A stretch of 64,000 bases of DNA from Virgibacillus_P tibetensis (GTDB lineage: Bacteria; Bacillota; Bacilli; Bacillales; Amphibacillaceae): assembly GCF_036026595.1 (NCBI RefSeq), contig NZ_JARZFX010000002.1, positions 671,207-735,206 of the forward strand, read 5' to 3'. How positions within the stretch are numbered: the first letter of the stretch is position 1; each line of letters opens with the position of its first letter. This document shows, piece after piece, positions 54,447 through 61,804 of this stretch. The position numbers were made by a program, and so were the translations under genes. Below the pieces are notes generated by a model that worked only from the letters and a program-made list of their open reading frames with translations, made no database searches and had not been told where the DNA came from.

Positions 54447-55373
54447 TTGAATAAAAAACAGTTATATAGTTGCTTATTATTTATCCTGCTAATGGGATGT
54501 GCTGATCAGACACCCAACAGCATGGAGAATGCTGTTCCTGCTGTCTCCAGCGAATATGACGACAGCTCCTTACTTTCTCCCAATCGGATACTGAATATAG
54601 CCCACCGTGGAGCTTCAGGGCACTCCCCTGAACATACTCTGACAGCTTATAAAACTGGCGAAGAGATGATTGGTGACTATATAGAAATAGATTTACAGAT
54701 GACAAAGGATGGCCAGTTAATTGCCATGCATGATATGGAGGTTTCACGGACAACCGATAGTGAGGGAAAAGTTCAGGATTTTACGCTGGATGAAATTAAA
54801 GAGCTTGATGCTGGCTCATGGTTTAACGAGGAAAATCCCGAGTTAGCCCAACCTGTATTCAGCAATGTGACTGTCCCCTCTCTTGATGAAATAATTGAGA
54901 CTTTTGGCAGTAATTCAAACTATTATATTGAAACTAAAAACCCTGATGTGTACCCGGATATGATGAAAGAATTGATTAAAACGCTGAATAAATACGATTT
55001 AGTTGGTGAAGATGCGCGTGAAGGAAAAGTAATCATACAATCTTTTAGTGAAGAAAGTTTAATCGAAGCAAATCAGTTAGACCCCTCTATCCCATTAATA
55101 CAACTAATAAGCTATCAAAAAACTGCGGCGATATCGAATAAGGAAATTAATAGGATCAAAGAATACGCAATTGGCATTGGGGCAAATTATCACCATTTAA
55201 CGAAAGAGTATGTTTCCAAAGTCCGCAGTGCGGGGTTATTACTTCATCCCTATACAGTTAATGAACCCGAAGATATGAAACGACTAATCGATTGGGGAGT
55301 AACTGGAATGTTCACAGACTACCCTGACAGATTGAGTAACGTGCTTAGGGAAATAGAAGATAAGGAAATATAA
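54447..55373 (+). CDS. Lipoprotein glycerophosphodiester phosphodiesterase
   Basis: 308 aa, exported. Signal peptide with lipobox LLMGCA (Cys18), then a GDPD domain with IAHRGASGHSPEHT near 50, EIDLQMTKDGQLIAMHDMEV near 78 and YYIETKNP near 157. It probably works outside the membrane and supplies glycerol 3-phosphate to UgpAEB, while UgpQ works inside. Start is TTG at 54447 with GTGGGTGAT upstream. Confidence 0.9.
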   Translation: MNKKQLYSCLLFILLMGCADQTPNSMENAVPAVSSEYDDSSLLSPNRILNIAHRGASGHSPEHTLTAYKTGEEMIGDYIEIDLQMTKDGQLIAMHDMEVSRTTDSEGKVQDFTLDEIKELDAGSWFNEENPELAQPVFSNVTVPSLDEIIETFGSNSNYYIETKNPDVYPDMMKELIKTLNKYDLVGEDAREGKVIIQSFSEESLIEANQLDPSIPLIQLISYQKTAAISNKEINRIKEYAIGIGANYHHLTKEYVSKVRSAGLLLHPYTVNEPEDMKRLIDWGVTGMFTDYPDRLSNVLREIEDKEI

Positions 55374-55391
55374 CTTTCTAATTTCCAAGCT

Positions 55392-55420
55392 AAAAACCTC
55401 GGCCCTAAACCGAGGTTTTC
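55392..55420 (-). terminator. Terminator of yvrJ copy 2
   Basis: Stem AAAACCTCGG/CCGAGGTTTT with the same 8-base loop as copy 1, directly after the yvrJ stop. Confidence 0.85.
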
Positions 55421-55423
55421 AAT

Positions 55424-55561
55424 TTATCCATTCATCTTATCAGGTAACGCAAGTATTGATTCGATTAATAAGTTTAACTTCCCTTCGATCCGGTGCAGTA
55501 AATAAAACGTCACCACGATTGGAAAGCCAACTTCTGTTACGAATTTCACCCAGGTTTCCAT
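55424..55561 (-). CDS. yvrJ: YvrJ-family small membrane protein, copy 2
   Basis: 45 residues, METWVKFVTEVGFPIVVTF at the start and LLIESILALPDKMNG at the end; differs from copy 1 only by Val for Ala at residue 8. GGGAGGCAAACTCA precedes the ATG. It follows DUF1659 and DUF2922 genes on the same strand, the order in which these three small families are usually found in Bacillaceae. Function unknown. Confidence 0.88.
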   Translation of the reverse strand: METWVKFVTEVGFPIVVTFYLLHRIEGKLNLLIESILALPDKMNG

Positions 55562-55628
55562 TGAGTTTGCCTCCCTTTTGTTTGTACATGATATTTGGCT
55601 GATTTGATACTCTGCTCGTGGATGCTCT

Positions 55629-55680
55629 CTCCTGAGTTGACGCTGCTGTCTCCCGTCTCGGTGCTACTCTCTCCCATTTC
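55629..55680 (-). repeat. 21-bp tandem array, about 2.5 units (type B)
   Basis: Units at 55629 and 55650 plus a partial third, the same sequences as in the seven-unit array at 50124-50270. The difference in copy number between the two yvrJ leaders shows that the array expands or contracts. Confidence 0.8.
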
Positions 55681-55734
55681 CCCATTGCCGTGGCGTCCCA
55701 TCCCATTCGACACAAGCATCACCGCAACTGTCAA

Positions 55735-55774
55735 TCTAACAAAACAGACCAGAGGCAAGGCCGCTGGTCGTGTT
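55735..55774 (-). terminator. Terminator after the DUF2922 gene
   Basis: On the minus strand, GACCAG and CTGGTC pair around an inner GGC/GCC stem, followed by TGTTTTGTT. It lies about 20-55 bases past the DUF2922 stop, between that gene and the yvrJ array. Confidence 0.65.
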
Positions 55775-55790
55775 GTTTATTACCTATTCA

Positions 55791-56006
55791 TTATCCCAGT
55801 TCAACGTCTTCCACAGTTCGCTCTACTAGGCGGGCGCTCTTCTTAGAAATTAGATCGCCTCCTCCTGATGTGAAAGCGTTTTGTGCTATGAATTCATCCA
55901 TTGCTGCGTTAACAGCTGCCGAGTCGACTGGTTCAATAGGGTTATCGATGACGTAGGTTACAATTTTTCCATCGTAATTTTCGAATTTAAGCTCAAGCTT
56001 TTTCAT
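55791..56006 (-). CDS. DUF2922-family small protein
   Basis: 71-residue protein MKKLELKFENYDGKIVTYVI..., with VDNP-like IDNPIEPVDSAAVNAAMDEF in the middle and RLVERTVEDVEL at the end, all DUF2922 features. Function unknown. GGAGGTCAGGTG precedes the ATG; GTG one codon earlier is possible. Lies 35 bases after the DUF1659 gene. Confidence 0.85.
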   Translation of the reverse strand: MKKLELKFENYDGKIVTYVIDNPIEPVDSAAVNAAMDEFIAQNAFTSGGGDLISKKSARLVERTVEDVELG

Positions 56007-56041
56007 CACCTGACCTCCCTTCTATTATTTAGTGTAATACG

Positions 56042-56266
56042 TTAGCCCTGTCTAATATCGTAGCTGTCTCTACGGTGAATATTATATAGAGATAGCTTTT
56101 GCAGGCTTACAACAGCGTTTGCTATTGCGTATAACTGATCCGCGTTTGCAGATGTTTTAACGTTGTTAAAGCTTTTCGATTTATAAGCAGGTAAACCTGT
56201 TTTTGAATCGACCCCATCGTTAAAAACTAACTGCAATGTTGATTTCATGATATCTGCTACTGCCAT
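56042..56266 (-). CDS. DUF1659-family small protein
   Basis: 74 residues, MAVADIMKSTLQLVFNDGVD at the start and SYNI-type RRDSYDIRQG end; the K(S/T)FNNVKTSANADQLYAIA segment is characteristic of DUF1659. Function unknown. AGGGAGGTGAGACAC precedes the ATG at 56266; the frame is open 15 codons further without a site. First gene of the small-protein cassette. Confidence 0.85.
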   Translation of the reverse strand: MAVADIMKSTLQLVFNDGVDSKTGLPAYKSKSFNNVKTSANADQLYAIANAVVSLQKLSLYNIHRRDSYDIRQG

Positions 56267-56435
56267 GTGTCTCACCTCCCTTTCATAACTACTATCGAAA
56301 TTATGCAGCAAAAGGGGGCATATAAAGTAAAATTATTTTTATATTTCTTTAAAAAATTATTCTTTTTACTTTTCACTACACATTTAACTAAATTATCTGT
56401 AAAATGAAAGTACTAGATAATGAGGAGTTCGACCT

Positions 56436-57458
56436 ATGCCTGAGCAAAAGGGTAATCCAAAAAAGCTACGTTCATTAAAAACGTGGCTCTTATATACTGG
56501 AATAGCATTCCTGTTTCTTATCGGGATTGGCGTTGGATACGCTGTCTATTTATACGATAAAACAGAAAATACAATAACTGAGTCTCATGAAGAAGTTGGA
56601 CGGGATAATGAAATATCCGAACTGCGCGATGGTGATGTGGATCCTGTAGAAGATAATGTTTCTGTACTGTTTTTGGGAGTTGATGCCAACGGGGAACAGG
56701 GTGGGGATCGCCGCTCGGACGCCCTCTTATTAGCCACATTTAATAAAGAGGAAAGCTCTGTTAAGCTCCTAACTATTCCGCGTGACTCTTACGTATATAT
56801 ACCAGAAGTTGACTACTATACAAAAATTAATCATGCATTTTCTTATGGTGAGCATCGTGCTTCAATTGAAGCTGTGGAGAGCTTTTTGAAAGTTCCCGTT
56901 GATTACTATGTGACAATGAATTTTGAAGGTTTTGTTGAAGTTGTAGATTCATTAGGTGGAATTTCATTTGATGTTCCGTATGAAATGAAAGAATCAAATT
57001 CCCAGAATAAAAAAAATACTATTCACTTATATCCTGGTTATCAACAAGTCAATGGTGAAGAAGCTTTAGCACTAGCACGGACGAGAAAGTATGACAGTGA
57101 TATTGCTCGTGGAAAGCGTCAGCAGGAAATTTTAAAAGAAGTAACAAACAAAGCAACTTCAGCCTCATCCGTATTTAAATTAGAAGATTTAATCGTCGCA
57201 GTTGGTTCCAACATGAATACCAACCTCTCTTTTGCAGAGATGAGAAGCTTTCTGTCTTATGGATTAGATGAAAAGTTTTCGATTGAAAAAATTAATCTGG
57301 ATGGAGATGGTGATTATATGGAAGATGGCATTTGGTATTATCATGTTGAAGAAAATAGCAGAGAAAAAACTCAACGGAAATTACGGAATCATTTGGACCT
57401 GGAGGCTCTCAGTGACATAGACCATCTAGTGGAGGACCGAGATTCAACTGAGGACTAA
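56436..57458 (+). CDS. LytR-CpsA-Psr (LCP) family wall polymer ligase
   Basis: 340-aa membrane-anchored enzyme that attaches teichoic acid or another lipid-linked polymer to peptidoglycan. One N-terminal membrane segment (about 14-34), then the LCP domain with VLFLGVDANGEQGGDRRSD near 75, LLTIPRDSYVYIPEVDYYTK near 110 and LARTRKYDSDIARGKRQQE near 210; the lipid-phosphate-binding arginines are present. TGAGGAGTTCGACCT precedes the ATG. A second LCP gene lies 0.7 kb on. Confidence 0.93.
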   Translation: MPEQKGNPKKLRSLKTWLLYTGIAFLFLIGIGVGYAVYLYDKTENTITESHEEVGRDNEISELRDGDVDPVEDNVSVLFLGVDANGEQGGDRRSDALLLATFNKEESSVKLLTIPRDSYVYIPEVDYYTKINHAFSYGEHRASIEAVESFLKVPVDYYVTMNFEGFVEVVDSLGGISFDVPYEMKESNSQNKKNTIHLYPGYQQVNGEEALALARTRKYDSDIARGKRQQEILKEVTNKATSASSVFKLEDLIVAVGSNMNTNLSFAEMRSFLSYGLDEKFSIEKINLDGDGDYMEDGIWYYHVEENSREKTQRKLRNHLDLEALSDIDHLVEDRDSTED

Positions 57459-57584
57459 AAATTTGTTTTATCGAACTTTTTTTATAGACAAATTCAAGAT
57501 TAAAATTAATAAACTACTCCCTCATTATATCGCTGCTCATTTATGCTATTATTATAAAGAGCTTATAAATAGAGGTGAAAACCA

Positions 57585-57992
57585 TTGAAGCGAGTAATTA
57601 CATACGGAACATTTGATTTGCTCCACTCAGGCCACATCCATATTTTACGGCGCGCAAAGGAGCTTGGAGACTTTCTGATTGTAGGTGTATCTACAGATGA
57701 ATTTAATGAAATTAAGCATAAAAATGCATATCACTCTTTTGAGGAACGTAAATTTATTTTAGAAGCAATTCGTTATGTGGATATGGTTATTCCAGAACAT
57801 TCCTGGGAACAAAAAATTGAAGATATAAATAAACATACTATAGATACCTTTGTTATGGGGGATGACTGGAAGGATAAATTTGATTACCTTAAAGAATACT
57901 GTCATGTCATCTACTTGCCTAGAACCACTGGGATTTCTACATCAAAAATAAAAGAGGATCTAGTCAGAATTAAAAAAAATTCGACCAATTAG
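57585..57992 (+). CDS. tagD: Glycerol-3-phosphate cytidylyltransferase
   Basis: Makes CDP-glycerol, the donor for poly(glycerol phosphate) teichoic acid. 135-aa nucleotidyltransferase with GTFDLLHSGHIHILRRAKEL near residue 6 (HxGH motif) and the signature RTTGISTSKIKEDL near 115. Start is TTG at 57585 with AGAGGTGAAAACC upstream. It sits between the two LCP genes; substrate glycerol 3-phosphate could come from the ugp cluster upstream. Confidence 0.95.
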   Translation: MKRVITYGTFDLLHSGHIHILRRAKELGDFLIVGVSTDEFNEIKHKNAYHSFEERKFILEAIRYVDMVIPEHSWEQKIEDINKHTIDTFVMGDDWKDKFDYLKEYCHVIYLPRTTGISTSKIKEDLVRIKKNSTN

Positions 57993-58175
57993 TGAATCTT
58001 TCACGCAAATTAAACGTCTATTTATCTAGTGATAATGATTTATTACACATTTGTAATAAAAATTTGATTTACGTAAACAAAGATTCATAGTAGAATAAAG
58101 ATTAGTTTGTACTAATTTATAAAAGTTTCGGCCCTCATGGTTACCATGTGGAGACAGACTAAAGGAGAAACATTC

Positions 58176-59252
58176 ATGAATAATAATAATAATACCACAC
58201 ATACTCGTATGGTTAAAAGAAAACGAAAAAGAAAGCTTCGTAAGAGAGCTTTATTTATTCTTATCCCAGTACTAATTGCTTTCCTGGGAATCTTATCCTA
58301 TGGAACGTATCTATATACAAAGGCGGATTCAGTTTTATCCAATTCCTATGAAGATGATGGTAGAGATAAATCAGATCTGAGAGAAGAGAAAGTGGATCCT
58401 AGTTCTGATAATGTTTCCGTACTTATTCTTGGTGTAGATGAGAACGATCACAGGGAAAATTCGGGAAACTCGAGAACCGATACGATAATGCTTGCCACCC
58501 TGAATATAAAAGATAAAAGTGTTAAGCTGGTGAGTATACCACGGGATACTTACGTGTACATCCCTGAGGTTGGTTACGAAACTAAAATAAACCATGCCCA
58601 TGCATATGGTGGTCCTCATGCTACAATAGAAACGGTTGAGAGCCTACTCGATATTCCAGTAGATTACTATGTACGAGTAAACTTTCATGCTTTTGTAGAT
58701 GTTGTAGATTCACTTAATGGTATTACTGTTGAAGTACCTTATGAATTCCGCGAGTCTAATTCTATGGACAAACGTGATGCTATCCATCTATTAGCTGGTG
58801 AACAGGTGTTGGATGGTGAAGAAGCACTGGCGCTTGCTCGTACCCGTAAACTTGATAATGACATTCAACGTGGTAAACGTCAGCAAGATATTATCAAAGC
58901 AATCGTAAATAAAGCCGTCTCGGTCAATTCAATTTTAAAGTATGATAACATCATTGATGCTATAGGTGAGAATTTGGCAACGAATATGAGCTTCGGTGAA
59001 ATGAAAAGCTTTATTTCCTATGGAACTAGCGGAAGCGGTATAGACATTGAATCTCTAACACTAGAAGGCTATGATTATCAGCCTGCCGGGACGTACTACT
59101 GGCAACTGGATGAAGTAGCACTTACTGAAACTAAGACTCTTTTAAAAGACCATCTAGAGGTTAAAGGTGATTTAATTAATTCAACTGTTGATAACGACAA
59201 CGTTAACCAAAATGCGGCTGAAGCTCAAAACGAATCAGCACATCCCTATTAA
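58176..59252 (+). CDS. LytR-CpsA-Psr (LCP) family wall polymer ligase, second copy
   Basis: 358 aa. Asn-rich start, then a very basic KRKRKRKLRKRA stretch, a membrane segment (about 23-45) and the LCP domain: VLILGVDENDHRENSGNSRTD near 85, LVSIPRDTYVYIPEVGYETK near 120 and LARTRKLDNDIQRGKRQQD near 220. AAAGGAG lies eight bases before the ATG at 58176; upstream in-frame codons lack a site. Close paralogue of the protein at 56436. Confidence 0.93.
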   Translation: MNNNNNTTHTRMVKRKRKRKLRKRALFILIPVLIAFLGILSYGTYLYTKADSVLSNSYEDDGRDKSDLREEKVDPSSDNVSVLILGVDENDHRENSGNSRTDTIMLATLNIKDKSVKLVSIPRDTYVYIPEVGYETKINHAHAYGGPHATIETVESLLDIPVDYYVRVNFHAFVDVVDSLNGITVEVPYEFRESNSMDKRDAIHLLAGEQVLDGEEALALARTRKLDNDIQRGKRQQDIIKAIVNKAVSVNSILKYDNIIDAIGENLATNMSFGEMKSFISYGTSGSGIDIESLTLEGYDYQPAGTYYWQLDEVALTETKTLLKDHLEVKGDLINSTVDNDNVNQNAAEAQNESAHPY

Positions 59253-59255
59253 ACT

Positions 59256-59293
59256 AAAAAGCTGCTAATCAACTTTGCGATTAGCAGCTTTTT
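59256..59293. terminator. Bidirectional terminator between LCP2 and tagO
   Basis: Perfect 15-bp stem AAAAAGCTGCTAATC/GATTAGCAGCTTTTT with an 8-base loop between convergent genes. Confidence 0.92.
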
Positions 59294-59303
59294 ATATAAT
59301 TAT

Positions 59304-60389
59304 TTAATCCTGTCTACCTACCCTTTTTATTCCTACTAATCTACGAAGGCCATCTAGCAGCGGTTGACGATTATGAATGGTTACGCCGGCTATTTCTGCT
59401 ATTAACTGGATCCCTAATATAATTATCACCATGACTACTAAAGACGTTAACAACGTCGCACTATTAAAGATAATTGCCATTAATCCGAAGAACGTACTAA
59501 ATGCATAGATAATTAACACAGAAGCGCGATGTGAGTACCCCATTTGCATTAACTGGTAATGTATATGCTTTTTATCAGCTGTAGCTATTCCCTGTTTGTT
59601 CATTGACCTGCGGATAATAGCAAGGATCGTATCAAAGACTGGAATCGCTATTACGATAATAGGCACAATAAAACTAAAGAATGCCACATTTTTAAATAAC
59701 CCCAGCATAGCTACTATTGCAATGGAATAACCTAGAAAAAGCGCTCCGGTATCGCCCATAAATATTTTTGCTGGATAGAAATTGTGATACAAAAATCCAA
59801 GACAACTACCTATAAGAATTACACTTAAATACACAACTACGATTCTATAATCCATAACAGCCATCACTAGAATACTAGCCAGACCAATGGCAGACACTCC
59901 TGCTGCTAAGCCATCCAACCCATCTATCAGATTAATCGCATTAGATGCTGCAAGAATCCAAATTATTGTAAGGACGATACCTAAATTATCTATATATACT
60001 GTTCCCATGAACGGAATTGTCAGTTTTTCAATAACTAATCCAGAAGAAACTACTACTATCGCTGCTGCAGTTTGACCAATTAATTTATATAATGCTCTGA
60101 TTTCAAACAGATCGTCTAGGAAACCTGTAATCAGCATAATACAAGCCCCTATGATAATTGCATTTAATTGATCGTGCACTGGTTGCAGATAAATAAAACC
60201 AGCTGCAACACCAATAAATATCGCTAAACCACCCATACTTGGCTTTGTTCCATTGTGCATTTTTCTATTATTATCTGGTTTATCAACCACTTTTATTTTT
60301 AATGCTAGTTTTATAATAATTGGAGTCACAAGTAACGATGCTGTACAAGAAATCAGAAATGCTATGACTAGTTCACTTATGTTCCACAT
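59304..60389 (-). CDS. tagO: Undecaprenyl-phosphate N-acetylglucosaminyl 1-phosphate transferase
   Basis: Membrane enzyme of 361 aa that starts wall teichoic acid synthesis on undecaprenyl phosphate. About eleven hydrophobic segments. MraY/WecA motifs: GFLDDLFEIRALYKL near 95, NLIDGLDGLAAG near 155, FMGDTGALFLGYS near 213 and HIHYQLMQMGYSHR near 280. ATG at 60389 is chosen; GCAGGTGGAT lies upstream, and GTG at 60398 is the alternative. Transcribed towards LCP2. Other sugar 1-phosphate transferases of the family are possible. Confidence 0.9.
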   Translation of the reverse strand: MWNISELVIAFLISCTASLLVTPIIIKLALKIKVVDKPDNNRKMHNGTKPSMGGLAIFIGVAAGFIYLQPVHDQLNAIIIGACIMLITGFLDDLFEIRALYKLIGQTAAAIVVVSSGLVIEKLTIPFMGTVYIDNLGIVLTIIWILAASNAINLIDGLDGLAAGVSAIGLASILVMAVMDYRIVVVYLSVILIGSCLGFLYHNFYPAKIFMGDTGALFLGYSIAIVAMLGLFKNVAFFSFIVPIIVIAIPVFDTILAIIRRSMNKQGIATADKKHIHYQLMQMGYSHRASVLIIYAFSTFFGLMAIIFNSATLLTSLVVMVIIILGIQLIAEIAGVTIHNRQPLLDGLRRLVGIKRVGRQD

Positions 60390-60657
60390 ACTATCCACCT
60401 GCTTTTATCGTTTATTGATCGATATTCTAATTCATTTTACCATATTTGGAGGAAAAGTATAGAGGTCTATAGTATTACTATTTACTAATTCAGTTATTGA
60501 TAAACCTCGCAAAAAGCAAGTGTAATTCTTTTGAAAAAGAAGTTAGTATGAATAAAACTACTTATAATCTATTTCAAATGGTCTTAAGTTTGAATTTAAA
60601 TTGAAAAGGGAAGTACTACTAAATATATTGTACATCACAGTGTAAGGAGAGATTATA

Positions 60658-61668
60658 ATGCTAGTTGGTTTCATGAGAAATTACAGAAAACCACTTAAGT
60701 TAGCAAGACTTGTAGCAAAAATGAGTAAATGTAATAACGTTGATTTGGTGTATTTTACTGCTGCAGATATAGATATCAATCGAAAAAAAATAAATGGAAA
60801 AATACTAGTTAATGATAAGTGGATTACTAAAGAGGTCGGTATACCAGCTTTTATCGATATTTCAGCATTATGTTTTAAATATAAAGAAGAAGTACAATTT
60901 CTAAGGGAAAATAGCATATTATCAACAGAAAGATTACCGTCTAAATATAAAGTAGATAAAAAAATTAAACGTGATGGTGAGTTTTCTCATCTTATAATTC
61001 CTTCAGGTACATTTACAAACTTTAATGACTTTCACGAATTTCTGGAACATCATGTTCAGATTGTTTTGAAGCCGAAAAATGGACAGAAAGGTGAAGGAAT
61101 TTATATGCTATCCAAAAATGAAAGTGACTACACATTAAGTTACAAAAATGATGAAACACAAATATCCAAAGAAGTGTTAGAGAATTTCTTTGAAGAAGAA
61201 ATTAACAAGGAGAAGTACATTTTCCAAAAATTTATTAATTCTAGAAGTAAAACTGGCGACCCATTCGATTGCCGTATTCGATTAGAAAAGAATGGAAATG
61301 GGAAATGGGGGGTGGCTATAAACCTTGTCAGAATTGGCACGGGGCAAAAGGTTGTATCAAATGTTAGCCAAGGTGGAAGCGTAAATAAGTTAAATTCTTT
61401 CTTAAGAAATAACTTTGAAGATAAACAGGATGTAATTAAAACTAGGATAGTAGATTTAGCTAAAACATTTCCATATAAGTTGGAAAGATTATTTAATCGC
61501 CGGTTCACTTCTTTAGGACTGGATATCGGCATTGATCGGGATGGTAACCTTTATTTATTTGAGATAAATACTGCACCTGGTGATGAATTTGCATTGGGTG
61601 AAATAGCTTTGTTAAAATCAGAATACTATGACTATATGCTTAATAAGGCATATAAAAGAGCTAATTAG
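60658..61668 (+). CDS. YheC/YheD-like ATP-grasp protein
   Basis: 336 aa, ATP-grasp type. The N-terminal part begins MLVGFMRNYRKPLKLARLVA; the ATP-grasp segments are IVLKPKNGQKGEGIYMLSKN near 138, YIFQKFINSRSKTGDPFDCR near 190 and LDIGIDRDGNLYLFEINTAP near 288. Related proteins in spore-formers include the coat-associated YheC/YheD, but the true function is not known. AAGGAGAGATTATA precedes the ATG. The 259-base gap before it contains no recognised signal. Confidence 0.8.
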   Translation: MLVGFMRNYRKPLKLARLVAKMSKCNNVDLVYFTAADIDINRKKINGKILVNDKWITKEVGIPAFIDISALCFKYKEEVQFLRENSILSTERLPSKYKVDKKIKRDGEFSHLIIPSGTFTNFNDFHEFLEHHVQIVLKPKNGQKGEGIYMLSKNESDYTLSYKNDETQISKEVLENFFEEEINKEKYIFQKFINSRSKTGDPFDCRIRLEKNGNGKWGVAINLVRIGTGQKVVSNVSQGGSVNKLNSFLRNNFEDKQDVIKTRIVDLAKTFPYKLERLFNRRFTSLGLDIGIDRDGNLYLFEINTAPGDEFALGEIALLKSEYYDYMLNKAYKRAN

Positions 61669-61753
61669 AAAAAATACTAGAAACAGCTAGAGAAACAATT
61701 TGGTCTTGGTCTCTAAAAATAATTAAACCTTGTTTTTGCAAGCTTCCATATAT

Positions 61754-61793
61754 AAACAGCTTAGGTCCTGGGGGGAACCTAAGCTGTTTTAAA
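61754..61793. terminator. Bidirectional terminator between convergent genes
   Basis: Perfect 13-bp stem AAACAGCTTAGGT/ACCTAAGCTGTTT with a 10-base loop, between the ATP-grasp gene and the glucosaminidase gene. Confidence 0.92.
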
Positions 61794-61804
61794 GTTAGTC
61801 AATA

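Larger units (their letters stand above)
55380..55628 (-). repeat. yvrJ-bearing direct repeat, right copy
   Basis: Near-identical copy of 49875-50128 in the same orientation, including terminator, yvrJ gene and the start of the 21-bp array. Confidence 0.85.
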
